Of a DNA stretch of 9,165 bases, positions 1-7,033 are shown one piece after another (position 1 is the first letter of the stretch; each line of letters opens with the position of its first letter). The notes beneath the pieces were generated by a model. That model ran no database searches. It saw nothing but the letters and a program-made list of their open reading frames with translations, and had not been told where the DNA came from. Made by a program: the position numbers and the translations under genes. The stretch comes from Thermoanaerobacterium sp. (GTDB taxonomy: Bacteria > Bacillota > Thermoanaerobacteria > Thermoanaerobacterales > Thermoanaerobacteraceae). The stretch is from NCBI GenBank assembly GCA_029960905.1, contig JASBVU010000056.1, positions 1-9,165 of the forward strand, read 5' to 3'.

Positions 1-614
1 CATATCCAGATTTGATGGCTGCTGATATATTATTATATGATACAAATTTTGTTCCTGTCGGCAATGACCAAAAACAACATTTGGAGCTAACTAGAGATAT
101 AGCTATAAGATTTAACAATAGATTTGGCGATACTTTTGTAATACCAGAGCCGATGATTTTGAAGACAGGTTCGAGAATAATGAGCTTGACTGAACCTGAT
201 AAAAAAATGAGCAAAAGCAGTGAAAATCAATACAGCAAAATAAATTTATTAGACGAGCCTTCTTTGGTTAAGAAAAAAATCATGAAGGCAGTTACAGATT
301 CAGAAAACGTGATAAGATATGATCCTGAGAATAAACCAGGTTTAAGCAACTTGCTTACGCTATACAGTGCATTTACCGACATAAGCATAGAAGATGTGGA
401 AGCGAGATTTAAAGGGCAAGGATATGGAACTTTTAAAAAAGAACTAGTTGATGTCATAGTAGAAAGACTTCAGGAAATACAATCAAATTACAGAAACTTA
501 GATTTAAATTTTATAAATGAAGTATTAAAAGACGGTGCTGAAGAAGCTAGTGAAATTGCAAAGGCAACTATAAATAAAGTTAAGGACAAGATGGGGTTGT
601 TGCCTAAAGCGTAA
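1..614 (+). CDS. trpS: Tryptophanyl-tRNA synthetase, C-terminal part (5' end outside window)
   Basis: Class I aminoacyl-tRNA synthetase that charges tRNA-Trp with tryptophan in the cytoplasm. The reading frame is already open at base 3 (Tyr-Pro-Asp-Leu-Met-Ala-Ala-Asp), so the TTG at 12 is not a start. From Escherichia coli TrpS I estimate that about 125 N-terminal residues, including the HIGH-type motif, lie upstream. About 203 residues are visible. They contain the TrpS signatures LMAADILLYD and VGNDQKQHLELTRDIA, which line the active site, and the KMSKS ATP-binding loop at 204-218. The helical C-terminal domain follows and the gene ends in TAA at 612-614. Its last 11 bases overlap the end of the opposite-strand yraN gene. 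No hairpin lies directly after the stop; the nearest terminator-like structure is at 787-847, inside yraN. The identification is firm. Confidence 0.97.
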   Translation, partial: YPDLMAADILLYDTNFVPVGNDQKQHLELTRDIAIRFNNRFGDTFVIPEPMILKTGSRIMSLTEPDKKMSKSSENQYSKINLLDEPSLVKKKIMKAVTDSENVIRYDPENKPGLSNLLTLYSAFTDISIEDVEARFKGQGYGTFKKELVDVIVERLQEIQSNYRNLDLNFINEVLKDGAEEASEIAKATINKVKDKMGLLPKA

Positions 615-972
615 ATGCGTCTTTTATGTGATTTATATTATTAAGCTTAAATGTTTTTGGATCGACTAATATTTCAATTACATCAAATCTAAAGACGCAA
701 TTTGCATATTTTTTATTAAATGCCAAAAAAGCTTCCGCTACTTTAATGATTTTATTTTTTTTATAGTATGTTACTGCTTCTTTTGGATAGCCGAATTTCG
801 TTGAAGTCCTTGTTTTGACTTCAACGAAAACTAGGCTATTTTTGTTTAATGCGATTATATCTATCTCTCCGATTGGGCACCTGAAATTTTTGCAAACAAT
901 AATATAACCGGATTTTTTTAAATACTTCTCCGCAATTGTTTCTCCTAAATTACCTAATATTTTAGCATTCAT
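604..972 (-). CDS. yraN: UPF0102 / YraN family nuclease-fold protein
   Basis: Small 122-residue protein of the UPF0102 (YraN) family, which has a restriction-endonuclease-like fold. Its cellular role is not firmly known; the frequent pairing with rnhB suggests DNA metabolism. Visible features are an N-terminal helix (LGNLGETIAEKYLKKSGY), then GEIDIIA, then VFVEVKTR. The Glu-Asp and Glu-x-Lys pattern matches the metal-binding active site of this fold. The length is normal for the family. The ATG at 972-970 is preceded by an AGGAGA ribosome binding site (complement of 981-986) with 8-base spacing, inside the 3' end of rnhB. Only 4 bases separate the rnhB stop from this start, so the two genes are co-transcribed. 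The 3' end overlaps trpS by 11 bases, and a long hairpin (787-839) spans the VEVKTR codons. Confidence 0.9.
   Translation of the reverse strand: MNAKILGNLGETIAEKYLKKSGYIIVCKNFRCPIGEIDIIALNKNSLVFVEVKTRTSTKFGYPKEAVTYYKKNKIIKVAEAFLAFNKKYANCVFRFDVIEILVDPKTFKLNNINHIKDAFTL
787..847 (+). terminator. Long intrinsic-terminator-like hairpin inside yraN, probably ending trpS transcription
   Basis: Read on the plus strand, TTTCGTTGAAGTC (796-808) pairs perfectly with GACTTCAACGAAA (817-829) around an 8-base loop. An outer stem, ATAGCC (787-792) with GGCTAT (834-839), adds six pairs across a small 3/4-base internal loop. The GC-rich foot of the stem runs straight into TTTTTGTTT (839-847), the layout of a Rho-independent terminator. 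On the minus strand the same hairpin is followed by CCAAAA, with no U-tract. It would therefore stop only rightward transcripts, that is trpS read-through, about 225 bases after the trpS stop. It lies across the yraN VEVKTR codons. Function is inferred. Confidence 0.6.
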
Positions 973-976
973 GCAA

Positions 977-1705
977 TTAATCTCCTAAAATATTTTTCAA
1001 AAAGGTTTTTCTATGTATTGGGCATGGCCCGTATTTTTTTATAGCTTCTATGTGTTCTTTTGTGCCATATCCTTTGTTTTTGTAAAATCCATATTGGGGA
1101 TATATTTCATCGTATTTTCTCATTATGTTATCCCTCTCAACTTTAGCTATTATAGATGCAGCGGCAATAGAAATGCTTTTTGCATCACCTTTTATTATAG
1201 GCATTTGTGCAATATCAATGTCTGGTATTGATATTGCGTCTATCAACAAAAAATCGGCTTTAATATTAGCATCAGAAATTGCCATTTTCATGGCTTCGTA
1301 AGTTGAGTTTAGTATGTTTATCCTATCAATACATTCATTGTCTATTATGCCAATACCATATGCAATAGCCTTTTTTTTAATTATCTCGGACAATAGTTCT
1401 CTTTTTGACTCGCTCAATCTTTTTGAATCGTCAATATCTGGAATAAATGATTGTTTTGGAAGTACTACGCATCCAGCAACGATAGGTCCTGCTAAAGGTC
1501 CTCTCCCTACTTCGTCAATTCCTCCAATTAATTTATAATCTAAATTGTAAAGTTCATTTTCGTAATGCATTAAATTATTTAATCTAATTTTTTCTTTCTC
1601 AAGCCATTTTAAGGCATTGTCGCTTATTTTATATCCTTCTATTTTTAATCCATAATTGTATATGTGTTCTTTTAAACTCTTTATTGTTAAAAATTGTTTT
1701 ACCAT
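977..1705 (-). CDS. rnhB: Ribonuclease HII
   Basis: Cuts the RNA strand of RNA-DNA hybrids and nicks at single ribonucleotides built into DNA, starting ribonucleotide excision repair. With the ATG at 1705 the product is 242 residues. An N-terminal extension of about 60 residues is typical of Firmicute RNase HII and resembles Bacillus (VKEIK-like LTIKSLKEHI). The catalytic core follows: GGIDEVGRGPLAGP with Asp64 and Glu65, DSKRLS, LLIDA with Asp156, KGDAKSISIAAASIIAKVERD with Asp192, and HRKTF near the end. The four acidic residues (DEDD set) are intact. I prefer the ATG at 1705 because GGGTGAT lies 3-5 bases before it and matches the anti-Shine-Dalgarno; the in-frame TTG at 1735 would add 10 residues but lacks a good site. 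It is divergent from dprA and leads a two-gene unit with yraN. Confidence 0.95.
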   Translation of the reverse strand: MVKQFLTIKSLKEHIYNYGLKIEGYKISDNALKWLEKEKIRLNNLMHYENELYNLDYKLIGGIDEVGRGPLAGPIVAGCVVLPKQSFIPDIDDSKRLSESKRELLSEIIKKKAIAYGIGIIDNECIDRINILNSTYEAMKMAISDANIKADFLLIDAISIPDIDIAQMPIIKGDAKSISIAAASIIAKVERDNIMRKYDEIYPQYGFYKNKGYGTKEHIEAIKKYGPCPIHRKTFLKNILGD

Positions 1706-1817
1706 TTTATCACCCAACTTATATCTATTCGACAAAAATATATAAAATACCTGCTTTTATTTTTTGTTTTTTATTATTATAATGATAATGTTTAAAATAT
1801 ATATTTGAGGTGCAATA
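1706..1817. promoter_or_regulatory. Divergent rnhB/dprA intergenic region with bidirectional -10 element
   Basis: This very AT-rich gap of 112 bases must hold the start signals of rnhB-yraN (leftward) and dprA (rightward). ATTATAAT at 1776-1783 is its own reverse complement, so it supplies a perfect TATAAT on the plus strand (1778-1783) and another on the minus strand (1776-1781). No convincing TTGACA-like -35 box lies 16-18 bases away for either. The dprA ribosome binding site GAGGTG is at 1807-1812. Assignment as a shared promoter is inference from position and the -10 match. Confidence 0.4.
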
Positions 1818-2906
1818 ATGGATAGGAATAAAATATTTTCTGTTTGGCTTAGTTCAATAAATGGTGTGGGTGCAAAGACTTTTAAAAGACTTGTAGATTA
1901 TTTTGGAGATGCAGAAAATGTATATAAATCAAGTTTGGAGGATATAAAACAAGTAGTCAATAATGGGAGAATTTTAAATAGCATGATAGAAGCCAAAAAG
2001 GTTGATCCGTATAAATATGCAGAAAGATTGAAAAAAGAAAAAGTAACAGTATTATTGATAGATGATGATGAATACCCTAAATTGCTTCGAGAAATATACG
2101 ATGCACCTTCAGTTTTATATGTAAAAGGTAATATCACCGAATCTGACGATATATCAATTGCGATAGTTGGTTCAAGAAATGCCACAGCATATGGTAAATC
2201 GATGTCCGAAAAATTTTCATATGAATTGTCGAAGCATGGATTTACTATAATAAGCGGAATGGCTAGAGGAATTGACAGCCAAGCGCATAAAGGAGCCATA
2301 AAAGCTGGAGGAAGGACAATTGCTGTACTTGGGTGTGGGGTAAATATAGTATATCCGGAAGAGAACAAAAGATTAATGGAAGAAATAATTTCCAATGGAG
2401 CTGTTGTATCAGAATATCCGCTGGATTATCTTCCTGTCGCTGGCAATTTCCCAGCAAGAAACAGGATAATAAGTGGCTTATCATTAGGCGTATTAGTTGT
2501 CGAAGCGGGTGTTAAAAGCGGTTCTTTGATTACTGCCAAATTTGCATTGGAACAAGGTAGAGATGTTTTTGCTGTTCCTGGGTTTATCACAAGCGCTTAT
2601 AGCAAAGGAACAAACGAACTAATAAAACAAGGCGCAAAATTAGTTGCAAGTGTAAGCGATATACTTGATGAGTATAATTTTAGAGAAGATATAAAAACAA
2701 GAATAAATGAGCAATTCGTAAATACACTAAGCAGTGAAGAGCAAAAATTGTACGCTATAATATCAGAATGTCCAAGAGACATAGAAGAGATTGTAGAGAT
2801 AACTAAATTTCCGATATCTAAAATCAATTATCTTTTATCGTCATTGACGCTTAAGGGTCTTATAATCAGATTACCTGGAAATAAATACGAAAAAAGTTTT
2901 AATTAA
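1818..2906 (+). CDS. dprA: DNA processing protein DprA (Smf)
   Basis: Binds incoming single-stranded DNA during natural transformation and loads RecA onto it; the gene is also kept in many bacteria not known to be competent. The 362-residue product has an N-terminal helix-hairpin-helix/SAM-like part (SSINGVGAKTFKRL, about residues 12-25). The extended Rossmann DprA domain follows, with GSRN at 118-121, SGMARGID at 146-153, the FPARNRIISG loop at 211-220, EAGVKSGSL at 229-237 and the PG...SKGTNELIKQGA segment at 254-273. A C-terminal winged-helix-like region covers about 300-362. All family signatures are intact and the length is normal. The ATG at 1818 has GAGGTG five bases upstream. topA follows 44 bases later on the same strand, the common Firmicute order dprA-topA. 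DNA uptake genes are not in the window, so competence itself cannot be inferred. Confidence 0.96.
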   Translation: MDRNKIFSVWLSSINGVGAKTFKRLVDYFGDAENVYKSSLEDIKQVVNNGRILNSMIEAKKVDPYKYAERLKKEKVTVLLIDDDEYPKLLREIYDAPSVLYVKGNITESDDISIAIVGSRNATAYGKSMSEKFSYELSKHGFTIISGMARGIDSQAHKGAIKAGGRTIAVLGCGVNIVYPEENKRLMEEIISNGAVVSEYPLDYLPVAGNFPARNRIISGLSLGVLVVEAGVKSGSLITAKFALEQGRDVFAVPGFITSAYSKGTNELIKQGAKLVASVSDILDEYNFREDIKTRINEQFVNTLSSEEQKLYAIISECPRDIEEIVEITKFPISKINYLLSSLTLKGLIIRLPGNKYEKSFN

Positions 2907-2916
2907 CACGACAATT

Positions 2917-2925
2917 TGATATAAT
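2917..2925 (+). promoter_or_regulatory. Extended -10 promoter candidate for topA
   Basis: The nine bases are a perfect extended -10 (TG, one base, TATAAT), with the expected transcription start near 2932 and the topA ATG at 2951. The -35 position (about 2897-2902, inside the end of dprA) is only TTTTAA, so this would rely on the extended -10. A 6-base inverted repeat, ACAATT (2911-2916) and AATTGT (2930-2935), frames it. The topA ribosome binding site TTGGAGGT follows at 2937-2944. Confidence 0.5.
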
Positions 2926-2950
2926 TAATAATTGTTTTGGAGGTATCAAA

Positions 2951-5008
2951 ATGGAAAAATCTTTGGTAATAGTAGAATCGCCTTCTAAGGCTAAAACAAT
3001 ACATAAATATTTAGGCAAAAATTATAAAGTTGAAGCATCTATGGGACATATAAGGGATTTGCCAAAAAGCCAGCTTGGGATAGATATTGAAAAAAATTTT
3101 GAACCAAAATACATAACGATTCGCGGGAAAGGACCAATAATTGAGAAGCTAAAAAAAGAGGCAAAAAATGCATCAAAAATTTACCTTGCTACAGACCCTG
3201 ATAGAGAGGGTGAAGCAATATCATGGCATTTAGCAAGTTTATTGAATATAGATGTTAACGAAAAATGTAGGATAGAATTTCATGAGATAACAAAAAACGC
3301 TATACAGAATGCTATTAAAAACCCAAGGAAAATAAACATGAACTTGGTTGATGCACAGCAGGCTAGGCGAATTTTAGATAGACTTGTAGGTTATAATATA
3401 AGCCCACTGCTTTGGAAAAAAATAAAAAGGGGTTTAAGCGCAGGGAGAGTTCAATCAGTAGCTACAAGGTTGATTTGTGATAGAGAAAAAGAAATTGAAG
3501 ATTTTAAACCAGAAGAGTATTGGAGTATATCGGCGTATTTATATAAGGAAAAAAAGGCACAGCATTTTGAAGCAAAATTTTATGGCACAAAAGAAGGAAA
3601 AGTAGAATTAAAAAATGAGAGTGATGTAAATAAAATAATAGAAGATCTAACAGATGATTACATAGTAGATAATGTTAAAACAGGTACGAAAAAGAGAAAT
3701 CCTTCACCTCCTTTCATAACAAGTACAATGCAACAAGAAGCTTCAAAAACATTGGGTTTCAGTGCAAAAAAGACGATGATGATTGCACAACAACTTTATG
3801 AAGGTGTAGAAATAAAGGGAGAAGGCAGCCTTGGATTAATAACATATATGAGAACAGATTCAACAAGGGTGTCAGAAGAAGCTAAAAAAGCTGCATACGA
3901 ATATATACTTCAGAAATACGGAAAAGAATATGCAAATCCAAACGCTACATATTCGAAAAAAGGAGGTAACGTACAAGATGCACATGAGGCTATAAGACCG
4001 ACATATATAAACCTGGATCCTGATAAAATTAAGGATTCATTAAAACCTGACCAATATAAGCTGTACAAATTGATTTGGAGCAGGTTTTTGGCAAGTCAAA
4101 TGTCGCCAGCTTTATATGATACGATGAACGTTGATATTGTTAATAAAAGTTATGTATTTAAGGCAAGTGGTTCTAAGGTAAAATTTGCCGGTTTTATGGT
4201 GGTTTACACGGATGATGTAGAAAATGAGCATGAGGATAGAATGCTTCCAATACTTAATAATGGAGACAAGTTAAAATTAAAAGAATTAAAACCTGAACAA
4301 CATTTTACACAGCCACCTGCAAGATATACCGAAGCTACACTTATAAAAGAACTTGAGGAAAAAGGTATAGGAAGGCCAAGCACTTATGCGCCTATAATAT
4401 CTACTTTGTTAGAACGAGGATATGTTATAAAAGAAAAGAAAAATCTAAAGCCTACGGAATTGGGGTTTATTGTAACGGATGTAATGAAAGAGTTCTTTCC
4501 AGATATAGTAGACGTAAAATTTACTGCGCAAATGGAAGAGCAGCTTGATAGAATTGAAGAAGGAATTGAAAAATGGTGTGATGTGATCGATGAATTTTAC
4601 AATGGTTTTAATGATTCACTAAAAGTAGCAGAAGAACAAATGAAGGATATTGAAATAAAAGATGAAGAAACTGATATAAAATGCGAATTCTGCGGTAGAA
4701 ATATGGTCATAAAATACGGTCGTTATGGCAAATTTTTGGCATGTCCAGGGTTTCCAGAATGTAAGAATACAAAACCATTGTATGAAGAAACAGGTATTAT
4801 ATGCCCTAAATGTGGAGGCAAAATAATCATCAAAAAAAGCAAAAAAGGTAAAGTTTATTATGCGTGTGAAAATTCTTCAAATTGTGGAACTATGTTTTGG
4901 GATAGACCAATAGCAGAAACATGCCCTAAATGTGGAAATCTACTTGTTGAGAAATATTCAAGAGGAACTAAAATCATTAAATGCAGTAGTTGCGATTATG
5001 TAAAGTAA
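2951..5008 (+). CDS. topA: DNA topoisomerase I (type IA)
   Basis: Relaxes negative supercoils by passing one strand through a transient single-strand break. It is 685 residues, close to the Bacillus enzyme. The TOPRIM domain comes first, with the EsPSKAKT start (Glu9) and the metal-binding DPDREGE at 82-88. The strand-binding region ARRILDRLVGY (138-148) and SAGRVQS (163-169) follows. The catalytic tyrosine is Tyr299 in ITYMRTDST, and HEAIRPT (345-351) and GIGRPSTYA (472-480) are also present. The C-terminus carries three four-cysteine zinc fingers: Cys578/581/598/604, Cys618/621/639/645 and Cys658/661/678/681. The start has GGAGGT at a good distance. An extended -10 just upstream suggests it can be transcribed separately from dprA. 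In many Firmicutes trmFO and xerC (codV) come next; here hslV does. Confidence 0.98.
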   Translation: MEKSLVIVESPSKAKTIHKYLGKNYKVEASMGHIRDLPKSQLGIDIEKNFEPKYITIRGKGPIIEKLKKEAKNASKIYLATDPDREGEAISWHLASLLNIDVNEKCRIEFHEITKNAIQNAIKNPRKINMNLVDAQQARRILDRLVGYNISPLLWKKIKRGLSAGRVQSVATRLICDREKEIEDFKPEEYWSISAYLYKEKKAQHFEAKFYGTKEGKVELKNESDVNKIIEDLTDDYIVDNVKTGTKKRNPSPPFITSTMQQEASKTLGFSAKKTMMIAQQLYEGVEIKGEGSLGLITYMRTDSTRVSEEAKKAAYEYILQKYGKEYANPNATYSKKGGNVQDAHEAIRPTYINLDPDKIKDSLKPDQYKLYKLIWSRFLASQMSPALYDTMNVDIVNKSYVFKASGSKVKFAGFMVVYTDDVENEHEDRMLPILNNGDKLKLKELKPEQHFTQPPARYTEATLIKELEEKGIGRPSTYAPIISTLLERGYVIKEKKNLKPTELGFIVTDVMKEFFPDIVDVKFTAQMEEQLDRIEEGIEKWCDVIDEFYNGFNDSLKVAEEQMKDIEIKDEETDIKCEFCGRNMVIKYGRYGKFLACPGFPECKNTKPLYEETGIICPKCGGKIIIKKSKKGKVYYACENSSNCGTMFWDRPIAETCPKCGNLLVEKYSRGTKIIKCSSCDYVK

Positions 5009-5038
5009 TTTAAATATATCAAAAATTTTGAAATATTA

Positions 5039-5067
5039 TTGAAATGTTATAAATTTTGTGTTAATAT
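5039..5067 (+). promoter_or_regulatory. Sigma-A type promoter for hslV-hslU-codY
   Basis: A -35 of TTGAAA at 5039-5044 and a -10 of TAATAT at 5062-5067 are separated by exactly 17 bases. A TG at 5059-5060 gives an extended -10. The predicted start of transcription is near 5074, which is upstream of the TTG start at 5094 but downstream of the GTG at 5058, so it also supports the shorter HslV. A second, weaker extended -10 (TGTTATAAA, 5045-5053) lies just before it. This is the only obvious promoter for the hslV-hslU-codY unit within the window. Confidence 0.6.
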
Positions 5068-5093
5068 TATATTGTTTTTTGGGGGGTGAAAGT

Positions 5094-5624
5094 TTGTTTA
5101 AAGGTACTACTATAGTTGCCGTAAGACGCGGTAATAAAGTTTCAATAGCTGGTGATGGTCAAGTAACATTTGGAGAAAATACAATTTTAAAACACGGAGC
5201 TAAGAAGATTCGAAGGTTGTACAATGATGAGGTAATTATAGGTTTCGCTGGTTCTGTAGCTGATGCATTCACATTGTCTGAGATGTTTGAAGAAAAATTA
5301 GAGCAATACGGTGGAAATTTAAAAAGAGCTGCGGTTGAGCTTGCACAGGAATGGAGAAAAGATAAAATTCTAAAAAAGTTAGAGGCACTTTTAATTGCAG
5401 CAGATAAAAATGTTACGTTGGTCATATCTGGCAACGGAGAAGTGATTGAGCCAGACAACGATGTAATTGCGATTGGCTCAGGTGGAAATTTTGCAATGTC
5501 GGCAGCACTTGCGCTAAGGTACAATACAGATTTACCTGTAGATGAAATTGCAAAAAAGTCCCTAGAGATTGCATCTCAAATTTGCGTATATACAAATGAT
5601 CATATAACTGTGGAAAGCTTGTAA
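5094..5624 (+). CDS. hslV: ATP-dependent protease peptidase subunit HslV (ClpQ)
   Basis: Proteolytic subunit of the HslUV complex, a proteasome-like double ring that degrades proteins unfolded by HslU. From the TTG at 5094 the product is 176 residues and begins Met-Phe-Lys-Gly-Thr-Thr. Removal of the first four residues would expose Thr as the catalytic N-terminal nucleophile. Further conserved segments are AGDGQVTFG, the [13 protein letters not shown] lysine region, [31 protein letters not shown] and ICVYTND. I chose the TTG because a GGGGGGTGA ribosome binding site (5081-5089) sits just before it and because the propeptide then has the family's short length; a GTG at 5058 would add 12 residues unlike the family and lies upstream of the predicted transcription start. 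The hslU ribosome binding site overlaps its stop codon, so the two are translated together. Confidence 0.95.
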   Translation: MFKGTTIVAVRRGNKVSIAGDGQVTFGENTILKHGAKKIRRLYNDEVIIGFAGSVADAFTLSEMFEEKLEQYGGNLKRAAVELAQEWRKDKILKKLEALLIAADKNVTLVISGNGEVIEPDNDVIAIGSGGNFAMSAALALRYNTDLPVDEIAKKSLEIASQICVYTNDHITVESL

Positions 5625-5637
5625 GGAGGGACTTAGT

Positions 5638-7020
5638 ATGAAAAATTATACTCCAAAAGAAATTGTCGATGCACTTGACAAATATATAGTTGGTCAAGAT
5701 TTGGCAAAGAGATCTGTGGCTGTGGCACTTAGGAATAGATATCGTAGAAATTTGCTGCCAGATGAAATAAAGGATGAAATAACGCCTAAAAATATTTTGA
5801 TGATTGGACCTACAGGCGTAGGAAAAACAGAAATAGCAAGAAGGATTGCAAAACTTATTGAAGCACCTTTTGTTAAAGTTGAGGCCACTAAGTTTACAGA
5901 AGTCGGTTATGTTGGGCGAGATGTAGAGTCGATGATAAGAGATTTGCTTGAATCGGCTATTCGCATGGTCAAACAGGAAAAGATGCAAAATGTCATGTTA
6001 AGAGCGAAAGAGCTTGCAGAAGAGAGAATATTAGATTACTTGATAAATGGGAGAAAAAGCAAAAGGCAGAAAAATCCGTTTGAATTTTTGTTTAATGCAC
6101 AAGGCAATGAAGAAGCCCACGATGACGAGCAACAAGAAATAAGATTACAAAAAGAGCAATTAAGAGAAAAAATAAGAAATGGAGAATTGAATGACACAAT
6201 AATTGAGATAGAGATAACAGATTCTTCTTCACCGATACTCGAAATGTATTCAAACATAGGTGCAGAAGAAATGAATATTAATTTACAGGATATGTTTGCC
6301 GACATTTTACCTAAAAAGAAGAAGTACAAAAAAGTCCCTATAGGTGAAGCAAAAAAAATTTTAGAATCTGAAGAAGCCCAAAATTTGATAGATATGGATG
6401 AAGTTATCGACGAGGCCATTAGGAGAACCGAACAAGATGGAATAATCTTTATAGATGAAATTGATAAAATTGCTGGAAGCGGATACACTAATGGACCAGA
6501 TGTATCTAGAGAAGGAGTTCAAAGGGATATATTGCCTATAGTGGAAGGCAGCACAGTTATGACCAAATATGGACCTGTTAAAACGGATTATATTCTTTTT
6601 ATAGCTGCAGGTGCTTTTAATGTATCTAAAGTAAGTGATTTAATTCCTGAGCTACAAGGGAGATTTCCTGTGAGAGTTGAGCTTAAATCTCTGACAAAAG
6701 AAGATTTTATAAGGATTTTAAAAGAACCTAAAAATGCACTGACAAAACAGTATGCGGCTTTATTAAGTACTGAAGGAGTAAAAGTTGAATATACAGATGA
6801 TGGGATAGATAGGATTGCAGAAATTGCTTATATAATAAATCAACAATCTGAAGACATAGGTGCAAGACGGCTACACACAGTAATGGAGAAGCTTTTTGAG
6901 AAGCTATCATTCGAAGCTCCTGATATAACTGGTGAGAAAGTAATTATCGATAAAAATTACATCGATGGACAGCTAAAAGACAACTTAAGCAAGTTTGATG
7001 TTAATAAATACATACTTTAA
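5638..7020 (+). CDS. hslU: ATP-dependent protease ATPase subunit HslU (ClpY)
   Basis: AAA+ unfoldase of the HslUV protease; a hexamer threads substrates into HslV. The 460 residues follow the family plan. An N-terminal segment carries [20 protein letters not shown]. Walker A GPTGVGKT is at 57-64 and the substrate-gripping pore loop GYVG is at 90-93. An inserted, charged I domain covers about 110-240. Walker B IIFIDEID is at 269-276, followed by [11 protein letters not shown] at 290-300, and the sensor-2 GARRLH is at 408-413. The last residues are NKYIL, matching the conserved C-terminal tail that inserts into pockets of HslV. AAGGAGGG (5623-5630) overlaps the hslV stop and lies seven bases before the ATG. 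codY follows 13 bases downstream. Nothing is missing or unusual. Confidence 0.98.
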   Translation: MKNYTPKEIVDALDKYIVGQDLAKRSVAVALRNRYRRNLLPDEIKDEITPKNILMIGPTGVGKTEIARRIAKLIEAPFVKVEATKFTEVGYVGRDVESMIRDLLESAIRMVKQEKMQNVMLRAKELAEERILDYLINGRKSKRQKNPFEFLFNAQGNEEAHDDEQQEIRLQKEQLREKIRNGELNDTIIEIEITDSSSPILEMYSNIGAEEMNINLQDMFADILPKKKKYKKVPIGEAKKILESEEAQNLIDMDEVIDEAIRRTEQDGIIFIDEIDKIAGSGYTNGPDVSREGVQRDILPIVEGSTVMTKYGPVKTDYILFIAAGAFNVSKVSDLIPELQGRFPVRVELKSLTKEDFIRILKEPKNALTKQYAALLSTEGVKVEYTDDGIDRIAEIAYIINQQSEDIGARRLHTVMEKLFEKLSFEAPDITGEKVIIDKNYIDGQLKDNLSKFDVNKYIL

Positions 7021-7033
7021 GAGGAGGATAATG

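Noticed and set aside
1013..1538. Plus-strand open frames antisense to rnhB
   Set aside because: They have no ribosome binding sites and read as low-complexity hydrophobic shadows of a clearly conserved gene on the other strand.
1706..1735. Longer RNase HII starting at TTG 1735
   Set aside because: The ATG at 1705 has a GGGTGAT ribosome binding site and begins like Bacillus RNase HII; the TTG has only a distant AGG.
5052..5066. CodY-box-like sequence over the hslV -10, hinting at autoregulation
   Set aside because: Only 11 of 15 positions match and it is not symmetric; in DNA this AT-rich such matches are expected by chance.
5058..5093. Longer HslV starting at GTG 5058
   Set aside because: It has no ribosome binding site, it would add 12 residues before the normal propeptide, and it lies upstream of the predicted transcription start.
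5422..5988. Long minus-strand open frame across the hslV-hslU junction
   Set aside because: It spans two well-conserved genes on the other strand, has unlikely composition and no recognisable motif, so it is a shadow frame.
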